Assembly: GCA_937923515.1 (NCBI GenBank)
Contig: CALDUF010000029.1
Location: 1 to 64,000, forward strand
Source of the DNA: an uncultured Flavobacteriaceae bacterium
GTDB lineage: Bacteria; Bacteroidota; Bacteroidia; Flavobacteriales; Flavobacteriaceae
Length of the DNA stretch: 64,000 bases
Direction of reading: 5' to 3'
Shown: piece by piece, positions 46,740 to 54,074 of the stretch
Position numbering within the stretch: position 1 is the first letter of the stretch
How the letters are laid out: each line of letters opens with the position of its first letter
Notes under the pieces: model-generated
Database searches by the model: none
What the model was told of the DNA's origin: nothing
The model's input: only the letters and a program-made list of their open reading frames with translations
Position numbers and translations under genes: made by a program

Positions 46740-46756
46740 CTACAAAAAACATACAT
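46740..46756 (-). promoter_or_regulatory. 17-bp element upstream of susC shared with the last PUL gene
   Basis: CTACAAAAAACATACAT, identical to 19893-19909, lies 73-89 bp before the susC ATG. On the minus strand it reads ATGTATGTTTTTTGTAG, containing an imperfect TAnnTTTG. It is the best core-promoter candidate for the operon. Confidence 0.55.
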
Positions 46757-46859
46757 GTTAAAAAAAGAGTTGGTTTTTTAACGAATAACTAAAAAAGGCT
46801 TGGTTTTAAAGGTTTTATGATATTTTGGTAAAAATCTATTTTATAGAAAAACCTTTAAA

Positions 46860-46880
46860 TGTTGTGGTAATGTATAGGTA
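46860..46880 (-). promoter_or_regulatory. Putative operator upstream of susC (phased direct repeat)
   Basis: TGTTGTGGTA and TGTATAGGTA are head to tail with an 11-bp period, about 195-215 bp before the susC ATG. The same half-sites occur at 20031-20051, and TGTATGGGTA recurs at 49729-49738. Confidence 0.5.
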
Positions 46881-46902
46881 AAACAAAAGGGTGTTGTGTT
46901 TT

Positions 46903-49716
46903 TTAGATCTCTAAAATATAGTCTGTAAGGCTAGATTCGTGGGGTAAATCCATTTTCTTTCTTAACCTGTAGCGTTTTACTTCTACACTTCTAGGAGAGA
47001 TATTTAAAAGTGGAGCAATTTCTTTTGAAGATAGATTAAGGCGCAAATACGCGCATAACCTAAGATCGTTTGATGTTAGTGCTGGATGTAAACTTTTTAT
47101 CTTCTTTAAAAAATCTTTATCTGCATTATTAAATGCTTCTTGAAATAAATTCCAATCATCATTATTGTTTAAATTTCTGTCTATAATTTTTATAACCTTC
47201 TTTAAATTTTTAGTATCGTTAGTTGCTTCTAATTCACTTTTTAAACTACTTAAAAATTCATTTTTCTTAATAAGATTCATCGTAGAAATTCCAAGCTCTC
47301 TATTTTTGTTTTCAATATCTTCTCGCAACTTATCGTTTCTAAAGCGCATTAATTGTTGTTTATTTTCTAACTCTTTAAGTTCAAACTCACGCGTTGTTTT
47401 TTGTAATAATTGGTCTTGTTGTTTTTTGTAATACCGCTTGTAAACATAATGCATAAACAATGAAAATAATACAACGCCTAATATATATAGTGCAATGGCA
47501 AGATTAGATAAAAACCAAGGTCTCTCTATATTGAACTCGTATGACGCGCTGTTTAGTGTTAACTGATTGCCCACTCTACCACGCACTAAAAAGGTATAAG
47601 AGCCAGACGGGAGGTTTTCAAAAAGCACGCTACCATTTGAGGTCCAATCGCTCCAATCGTCATGCCTTCCATTAAGTTTGTATTGGTATTCCGGTTGTTG
47701 TGTTTTTAAAAACTCAGTGATACTGTATGAAAATATAATATTGTTTTCGTTGTTCTCAAATTCTGGAGTTTCATTAAGTTTAACTAGCCTAGTGGTGCTA
47801 TTGTCTTTTAATTTTCTAACAGAAACTTGATCTATATTTATTTCGTGATCTTCTTTTTCTGCTTTCTCTAAGTCTAGTATAATATATCCAGATTTAGATC
47901 CTAATAAAAATTGTTGCCCTTTAATGTGAGTAACACTTTCAAAACCAATAACGTCTTTTCTAATATTAGCAGGAAACGGTACGGTATCAATCTTCATTTC
48001 ACCACTTAGTTTTGCTGCAGTTAAATAATTAATACCACTTGAAGAAAACCCCCATAATGTAGCTGTTTTGGGTTCTGATACTAATTTTGCTGAAGTAAAT
48101 TGTTTTAGGTCTAGCAACTGGCTTCTTAAGCTATCCTTATCAAACGTGTTTGTTTTTGTATTATACTTAAAAACACCTTGGTTGTTAGCATACAATATAG
48201 CATCCTCGTGCTTTACAAGATTAGATTTTTGACTCTTTTTTAAAGTGCTATCTATTTTAAAGTCTATAACCTTGGTATATTCTGTATCTAACTGTAGTCT
48301 GTATACACCTTTATATTCGTGACTTATGGCCAATTCATAATCACTTAAAAATTCAAAATACCTACTTGATATATCAAAACCCTTTATTTTATTTCGTAAT
48401 TGCCAAATTGAACCAACCTTATGCAATACATAAAGCCCACTATAATTACCTTGTAATAATACATCTTTAAAACCTTTAATTCGTTTTACTTGCCATGTGC
48501 CTTGAATGTTAGCAACCTTTATTGCTTTTTCCTCTTCAATTATAAATGTTCCTGAATTATGGCCACAAAACAAGGTACCGTCTAGCACTTGCAAAAACCA
48601 AACTTGCCCCTGCGTACCTTCAATAAATTTATAACTTTCTTCGCCTCCAACAGGCTTATAAAACAGCCCTTGATTGGTGCCTAAATATAACATGTTATTG
48701 TATACTACAGAAGTATACAAACTACCTATCATACCTGTTTTGTCATGGTAAATGTTGTAGGGTGATATCATGTTTATACAGTTGATACCATTGTCTAACC
48801 CCAACCATAAATTATTATCAATATCCTCGTGTATTGACAGTACGGTATTATTACTTAATCCGTTGGTTTGTGCTATATGAAAATCTAGTTCTCCAAGCTC
48901 ATTTAAATGAATAATACCTTTAGAAATTGTGCCTAAAGCAAAACTGTTATCCTTTAACCTTTTTGCACTAAAAACACTCACTTTATTTAATAGCGCATTA
49001 GCGGAAATGTTCCATGGTGTTATATTTTGATCATTAAACACGTAAAATCCATTATCTTGCGTAAGCATTAACAAATTGTCGTTTTGCTTAAAAATATTAA
49101 CGATCAAGTTGTCTTTAAACACTTGTTTATCTGAAACCAAAATGGCTTTACCTGCTTTGATTTTATAGAGCCCTTTATTTAAAATTTGAAAATAAAAATC
49201 GCCCTCAACCTTAAAAAGCTTGGGTATTTTTTCATTAAAATCAATTGTGGTATAAGCTTTAGAAGATGTGTTGTAAATGTGTATTCTATCTAGTGATTGA
49301 AATAAAATAATATTTTCAAAATGTAGAATATTCCAAAATTCTTCGTCTTCAAGAAATGCTACATGTAACGCTTTGGATAGTGATGTATAATTTAAAACGC
49401 CAAAATCATCTTTTTCCCAATACCCAAAATCGTGATAACTACCTGTATAAATAAGATCGTCAATAAAGGTTACAGCACGAATTATTGTTTCGTTTGGGGA
49501 AGGATACAAGGTCCATTTTGCACCATTATATTCTAACAACCCCTTATTATTCGCCACATATATATAGCGATTATTTGCTTGCGTTATTGACCAATTTTGT
49601 GATTCGCCTCCGTAATCTGGAGGCGAGAATATATTAATTGGCGGACGCTCTTGGGCAGAAAGACAAAGACAGGATAAAATTACCTGAATAAAAAAAATGT
49701 GCTTAATATATTTCAA
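46903..49716 (-). CDS. SusR-like membrane-spanning sensor/transcription regulator (Y_Y_Y plus LuxR-type HTH)
   Basis: A 937-residue protein. It has a signal peptide or first helix (IQVILSCLCLSAQ), periplasmic beta-propeller blades like the Reg_prop sensors of HTCS proteins (about 25-640; WSITQANNRYIYVANNKGLLEYNG), and a Y_Y_Y domain (about 655-730; YQYKLNGRHDDWSDW). One transmembrane helix follows (about 740-760), then a cytoplasmic coiled coil and a C-terminal LuxR/GerE HTH (LSSKEIAPLLNISPRSVEVKRYRLRKKM). There is no histidine kinase or receiver domain, so sensing is coupled directly to DNA binding as in SusR-type regulators. It lies just upstream of susC, in the same direction. Confidence 0.9.
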   Translation of the reverse strand: MKYIKHIFFIQVILSCLCLSAQERPPINIFSPPDYGGESQNWSITQANNRYIYVANNKGLLEYNGAKWTLYPSPNETIIRAVTFIDDLIYTGSYHDFGYWEKDDFGVLNYTSLSKALHVAFLEDEEFWNILHFENIILFQSLDRIHIYNTSSKAYTTIDFNEKIPKLFKVEGDFYFQILNKGLYKIKAGKAILVSDKQVFKDNLIVNIFKQNDNLLMLTQDNGFYVFNDQNITPWNISANALLNKVSVFSAKRLKDNSFALGTISKGIIHLNELGELDFHIAQTNGLSNNTVLSIHEDIDNNLWLGLDNGINCINMISPYNIYHDKTGMIGSLYTSVVYNNMLYLGTNQGLFYKPVGGEESYKFIEGTQGQVWFLQVLDGTLFCGHNSGTFIIEEEKAIKVANIQGTWQVKRIKGFKDVLLQGNYSGLYVLHKVGSIWQLRNKIKGFDISSRYFEFLSDYELAISHEYKGVYRLQLDTEYTKVIDFKIDSTLKKSQKSNLVKHEDAILYANNQGVFKYNTKTNTFDKDSLRSQLLDLKQFTSAKLVSEPKTATLWGFSSSGINYLTAAKLSGEMKIDTVPFPANIRKDVIGFESVTHIKGQQFLLGSKSGYIILDLEKAEKEDHEINIDQVSVRKLKDNSTTRLVKLNETPEFENNENNIIFSYSITEFLKTQQPEYQYKLNGRHDDWSDWTSNGSVLFENLPSGSYTFLVRGRVGNQLTLNSASYEFNIERPWFLSNLAIALYILGVVLFSLFMHYVYKRYYKKQQDQLLQKTTREFELKELENKQQLMRFRNDKLREDIENKNRELGISTMNLIKKNEFLSSLKSELEATNDTKNLKKVIKIIDRNLNNNDDWNLFQEAFNNADKDFLKKIKSLHPALTSNDLRLCAYLRLNLSSKEIAPLLNISPRSVEVKRYRLRKKMDLPHESSLTDYILEI

Positions 49717-49717
49717 C

Positions 49718-49738
49718 AGTTAAGGTCTTGTATGGGTA
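49718..49738 (-). promoter_or_regulatory. Half-site(s) of the PUL operator in front of the regulator gene
   Basis: TGTATGGGTA (49729-49738) is identical to the half-site at 20031. A weaker AGTTAAGGTC starts 11 bp away at 49718. Position directly before the start codon would suit autoregulation. Confidence 0.35.
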
Positions 49739-49820
49739 GAAAGTTAATGAAAATAAGGGATATGCACAACACTGTATAGTTACGTGTAGTGCAAAAAACC
49801 ATAACTGCTTTGTACTGTAC

Positions 49821-49848
49821 AAAAAATAGCCACTAGGTTTAGTGGCTA
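49821..49848 (-). terminator. Terminator of the DUF2807 gene
   Basis: TAGCCACTA-AACC-TAGTGGCTA on the minus strand is a perfect 9-bp stem followed by TTTTTT. Confidence 0.9.
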
Positions 49849-49873
49849 TAATAATTTATATTTAGATCTACTA

Positions 49874-50551
49874 TTAGTCTTCTACTCGTTTTATTCTACC
49901 ACCAAGCACTCTGCTTTCATTAACTTGGTTTGGTGTTCCATATATATAAATATCGCCACCAGCACGCACTTTAGCCGTTACCGTTTTATTTGCATAAACG
50001 TGGGCTTCACCTGCGGCTCTAATGGATACCTCAGTATGATCCGTTTTAAGTGTTTCACCCCTATAATCACCTCCTGTGTAAATAGAAACATCTTGTTGCG
50101 TTGCATTACCAGACGCAAAAATATCGCCACCAGTTACTGCTCTAATATTTAGATATTTTACATTAACCTTAACTTTTATTTCTGCACCTTCTTGCGCATT
50201 CAAATCTATTTCAAACTGTTCTATTTCGTCATCTGAATAAATTTTTGCGCCTTCGTTCGCATCAATCACATCAATATTAGTGTAATATAACTTCACTTTT
50301 GTATTGCTTCCATCAAAAGCTTCTTCTAATTTCATTTTAATTTTTAACGTGCCATTTTTGTTATTCACTACAACATCAGCTTTATTTTTACCAGAAATTA
50401 CAACCTTATCCGTTTCAGACTTAATCAATTCTACTTCAATTAAATCATACACTTTAAGTTCACTAAATTCTCCAACAGTTTTTTCTATTGAATTTTGTGC
50501 TACAGTACTAAGTGTGTTGCATACTATTAAAAAAGCTATTATATATTTCAT
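49874..50551 (-). CDS. DUF2807 (GIN-domain) secreted beta-helix protein
   Basis: A 225-residue protein with a signal peptide (MKYIIAFLIVCNTLSTVAQ). The rest is a right-handed beta-helix-like DUF2807 domain: FSELKVYDLIEVELIKSE, then repeated short strands with Gly/Asp/Ala turns (AVTGGDIFASGNATQQDVSI). The family, once called putative auto-transporter adhesin head GIN domain, is widespread in Bacteroidota; function unknown. Own terminator downstream; upstream is ybjQ in the same direction across 88 bp. Confidence 0.85.
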   Translation of the reverse strand: MKYIIAFLIVCNTLSTVAQNSIEKTVGEFSELKVYDLIEVELIKSETDKVVISGKNKADVVVNNKNGTLKIKMKLEEAFDGSNTKVKLYYTNIDVIDANEGAKIYSDDEIEQFEIDLNAQEGAEIKVKVNVKYLNIRAVTGGDIFASGNATQQDVSIYTGGDYRGETLKTDHTEVSIRAAGEAHVYANKTVTAKVRAGGDIYIYGTPNQVNESRVLGGRIKRVED

Positions 50552-50639
50552 TTGAAAAAAATTAATGGTATTGTTATTACGAAACTATCAATAATTAATC
50601 AGTTGTTTATAGCTTTAGCAAAACTTTATCATTTTAAAT

Positions 50640-50936
50640 TTATGCTACTTTTACAGCTGTTCCTGTAATGGAAACCATAATGTAATTTCCTGTAGTAAGT
50701 TCTATATCTACTTTAATGCCTACCACAGCGTTTGCTTTTAACTTATTAGCGTTTACTGAAAGTTTTTGAAAGGCTTCTTCTTTTATATGTTCGATATTTT
50801 GCTCTAGGGCTGTGTAATATTTTGACATACTAAAACCCATTGATGTTGCTTTTTTACTCATAGCAACTCCTGAAACTACAGATAAATAATCTTTTATAGC
50901 GTGTCCTTCAATAGTATTTGTTGTTGTTAAAATCAT
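50640..50936 (-). CDS. YbjQ/UPF0145 family protein
   Basis: A 98-residue cytosolic protein matching the YbjQ (DUF74, heavy-metal-binding domain) family: TTTNTIEGHAIKDYLSVVSG at the N-terminus and ANAVVGIKVDIELTTGNY at the C-terminus. The fold forms pentamers; the biological role is not established. Length is typical. It is divergent from the SulP permease gene with a 121-bp gap. Confidence 0.9.
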   Translation of the reverse strand: MILTTTNTIEGHAIKDYLSVVSGVAMSKKATSMGFSMSKYYTALEQNIEHIKEEAFQKLSVNANKLKANAVVGIKVDIELTTGNYIMVSITGTAVKVA

Positions 50937-51057
50937 AGTGTCGTGATTGTATTAATATTTAAATATACAGCAAACTGTTTTTATATAATTGATTTTATAG
51001 ATATTTTAAATTAACTTCGTTTCGAATGAATTTCAAACTAAAAAAACATATAAAATA

Positions 51058-52713
51058 ATGCTGTCTAAATTCTACAATATTAAAAACTTAAAAGGTGATT
51101 TTACGGGTGGTTTAGTTGCAGGGGTTGTGGCACTTCCATTAGCTTTAGCTTTTGGTGTACAATCTGGTATGGGTGCAACGGCAGGATTATACGGCGCAAT
51201 TGCTGTTGGTGTTTTTGCAGCGTTATTTGGTGGTACACAAACACAGGCAAGTGGGCCAACAGGACCTATGACGGTGGTATCAGCAACCTTAGTAGCTGTT
51301 GCTATAGAAATGACAGGAAGTATTGAAAACGCTATGCCTATTATTTTACTCAGTTTTTTATTGGGTGGCTTGTTTCAAGTTATTTTTGGGTTTTTAAATA
51401 TTGCGAGTTATGTAAAATACTTTCCGTATCCGGTGGTTTCTGGGTTTATGAGTGGTGTAGGACTTATTATTGTGATACTACAATTATTCCCGTTTGCTGG
51501 TTTGGGTTCTTCAAAATCTACTATAGCGGTTATTCAAAACTTTTCTCAACTATTTACTGATGCTAATTTGTACGCACTAATGTTAGGTGGTATTACTATT
51601 CTTATATACTTTGTATTTCCTAAAATTACCAAAGCTATTCCTAGTGCTTTGGTAGCTTTAATTGCTACTACTTTAATTGCTTATTTTTTTAAAATAGATG
51701 TGCCTTTAATTGGTGAAATACCTTCTGGTTTGCCGTCGTTTCAATTGGGTGGTATTCTTGAGGTTGATGCTAGTGCTTACGGTACTATTATAGAATACGC
51801 TGTGGTTTTGGCTGTACTTGGTAGTATAGATTCGTTATTAACCTCAGTTATTGCTGATAATATGACCAAAACCAAACACAATAGTAATAGAGAATTAATT
51901 GGCCAAGGTATTGGTAATATAATAGCTGCTGCTATTGGTGGTATTCCTGGTGCTGGTGCCACAAAAGGTACGGTTGTAAATATAAATGCAGGTGGCACCT
52001 CAAAACTATCAGGTGTATTGCATGGGCTTTTTTTACTGGCTGTTTTATTAGGTTTAGGGCAATTAGCAGGACATATTCCGCTTTGTGTATTAGCTGGTTT
52101 GTTAATTCCTATTGGATTTAAAATTGTAGATTTTAAAGGCTTAAAACATTTGCTTAAAGTGCCGCGTGCCGATGCGGTTGTATTAATTTTAGTATTACTC
52201 ATTACCACCTTTGGAAGTTTAATACAAGCTGTAGGTATTGGTGTAGCGCTGGCGTGTTTGTTATTTATGAAAAAATCTGGAGATATTAGCGAACAAGGTT
52301 TAGAAGTAGGTGCGGTAGCTGATATTGATGGTAATAAACCTTGGCAAGACGAAAAGGAATTTTACGAAGCCTACAAAGATAAAGTGATTATTAAACACTT
52401 ATACGGGTCGTTATTTTTTGGGTTTACCTCTTATTTTAAAGATCAAATTTCTGCATTACCAGATGAGGTTAAGGCCGTAATATTTAGAATGGACCGTGTG
52501 CCTTATATGGACCAATCTGGTTTATATGCTTTAGAAGATATTGTTTTTGATTTACGCGAAGAAGGTATTGAGGTGCTTTTAGTTGGACTTAAAGCACAAC
52601 CTAAAGATATGCTAGAAGCTGTTGATATTATTCCAGATTTGATACCAGAAGACGATATTTTTGAAGATATTGATGCTGCTTTTGATTATTTGAAAGGGAA
52701 GTTGAAGGGGTAA
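51058..52713 (+). CDS. SulP-family anion permease with STAS domain
   Basis: A 551-residue inner-membrane transporter. FTGGLVAGVVALPLALAFGVQSG is the SulP first-helix signature. About 12-14 helices run to residue 410, followed by a cytoplasmic STAS domain (about 440-545; VIFRMDRVPYMDQSGLYALED). Substrates in the family include sulfate, bicarbonate and dicarboxylates; with no sulfate or carbonic-anhydrase gene nearby the ion is open. In marine bacteria BicA-like bicarbonate uptake is common. TAACTTCG at 51012-51019 is a near match to the -7 promoter element. Confidence 0.92.
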   Translation: MLSKFYNIKNLKGDFTGGLVAGVVALPLALAFGVQSGMGATAGLYGAIAVGVFAALFGGTQTQASGPTGPMTVVSATLVAVAIEMTGSIENAMPIILLSFLLGGLFQVIFGFLNIASYVKYFPYPVVSGFMSGVGLIIVILQLFPFAGLGSSKSTIAVIQNFSQLFTDANLYALMLGGITILIYFVFPKITKAIPSALVALIATTLIAYFFKIDVPLIGEIPSGLPSFQLGGILEVDASAYGTIIEYAVVLAVLGSIDSLLTSVIADNMTKTKHNSNRELIGQGIGNIIAAAIGGIPGAGATKGTVVNINAGGTSKLSGVLHGLFLLAVLLGLGQLAGHIPLCVLAGLLIPIGFKIVDFKGLKHLLKVPRADAVVLILVLLITTFGSLIQAVGIGVALACLLFMKKSGDISEQGLEVGAVADIDGNKPWQDEKEFYEAYKDKVIIKHLYGSLFFGFTSYFKDQISALPDEVKAVIFRMDRVPYMDQSGLYALEDIVFDLREEGIEVLLVGLKAQPKDMLEAVDIIPDLIPEDDIFEDIDAAFDYLKGKLKG

Positions 52714-52814
52714 TTTATTGCTTGTGATTATATCTTGAAACTGTAAAATTTACTTGAATTTGTACTAATTTTCTATAAACTCATAATAGGCTGTTTACAC
52801 TGAAGTTAATAATA

Positions 52815-54038
52815 ATGAAAAAAAAACTATTAGTAATTTTAATCGCTATTTTAAGCACACATTGTTATTCACAAATTTCTTTCGAAAAAGGTTACTACAT
52901 TGATAATAGTAATCAAAAAATTGACTGTTTAATCAAGAACCTTGATTGGGGAAGTAATCCCACTAAATTTGAATTTAAATTAACTGATAAGGGTCAATCA
53001 AAAATAGAGACGATAGAATCAATTAAAGAATTTGGTATTTATAATATTTCAAAGTATATAAAAAAACAAGTAAGTATTGACAGATCTAGTGAAAATATCA
53101 ATAAGTTAAGTGAAAATAAAGATCCATATCTAAAAAAAGAACAACTATTTTTAAAAGTTTTAATCGAGGGTAAAGCCAACCTGTATGAGTATAAGGATAA
53201 AAATTTAAGAAGATACTTTTATAATAAGGAAAGCTCAAATATTGAACAATTAATTTTTAAAAGCTATAAAACATTTGAAAATGAAATACGTGAAAATAAT
53301 AAATTTAGACAACAATTATGGAATAACTTAAGATGTTCAAATCATAACATGACTAGAGTTATAAGCCTAAATTATAATAAAAATGATTTAGCTAATTTCT
53401 TTATTGAATACAATCAGTGCAACAACCAAGAAGTTATAAATTATACTAAAAAACAAAAAAGAGATCTATTCAATTTAAATTTGCGTCCTCGTTTTAACAA
53501 TTCAACGTTAGCCGTAAAATCTCCTTCTTCTATTTTATCAAGTATTGAATCTGAAGTTAAGTTGGGGTTCGGATTTGGATTGGAAGCTGAGTTTATTTTG
53601 CCTTTTAACAAAAATAAATGGGCAATTGTAGTGGAGCCAACTTACCAAAGTTATAGGTATAAAAAAATTACCAATTCTATTAATTTTGAAGGAGGAGTTT
53701 TAATAACAGACGTTAATTATAATTCTATTGAAATTCCTTTTGGATTAAGACATTATTTTTTTCTAAATGAGAAATCAAAAATTTTTATTAACGCTAGCTA
53801 CGTTATTGATTTACCTTCAAAATCTTCGATAGATTATAAAAGATCTGATAATGTTACAGTAAATTCATTAAAAATCACCTCAAATTCAAATTTAGCTTTT
53901 GGAATAGGTTACAAAATTTACGATAAGTATAGCTTAGAAATGAGATATCAAAATACTAGAAATATATTAACTAGAGAACCTGCTTGGTATTCTGAATATA
54001 ATACACTATCACTAATAATTGGATATTCGTTCTATTAA
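52815..54038 (+). CDS. Secreted protein with C-terminal outer-membrane barrel, unknown function
   Basis: A 407-residue protein with a signal peptide (MKKKLLVILIAILSTHCYS). The N-terminal half (about 20-210) is Lys/Asn-rich and resembles the soluble domain of a Bacteroidota family sometimes mislabelled tRNA modification GTPase. The C-terminal half (about 215-407) looks like a PorT-type barrel (LGFGFGLEAEFILPF, SLIIGYSFY end). No GTPase motif exists. Codon use is visibly more AT-rich than neighbouring genes, suggesting recent acquisition or low expression. No partner gene nearby. Confidence 0.6.
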   Translation: MKKKLLVILIAILSTHCYSQISFEKGYYIDNSNQKIDCLIKNLDWGSNPTKFEFKLTDKGQSKIETIESIKEFGIYNISKYIKKQVSIDRSSENINKLSENKDPYLKKEQLFLKVLIEGKANLYEYKDKNLRRYFYNKESSNIEQLIFKSYKTFENEIRENNKFRQQLWNNLRCSNHNMTRVISLNYNKNDLANFFIEYNQCNNQEVINYTKKQKRDLFNLNLRPRFNNSTLAVKSPSSILSSIESEVKLGFGFGLEAEFILPFNKNKWAIVVEPTYQSYRYKKITNSINFEGGVLITDVNYNSIEIPFGLRHYFFLNEKSKIFINASYVIDLPSKSSIDYKRSDNVTVNSLKITSNSNLAFGIGYKIYDKYSLEMRYQNTRNILTREPAWYSEYNTLSLIIGYSFY

Positions 54039-54074
54039 TAAAAACACTTCAACGAATTCTTCAAAATAACTAAG

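Noticed and set aside
51777-52208. 143-aa minus-strand ORF within the SulP gene
   Set aside because: Antisense to conserved SulP transmembrane coding sequence; no family signature.
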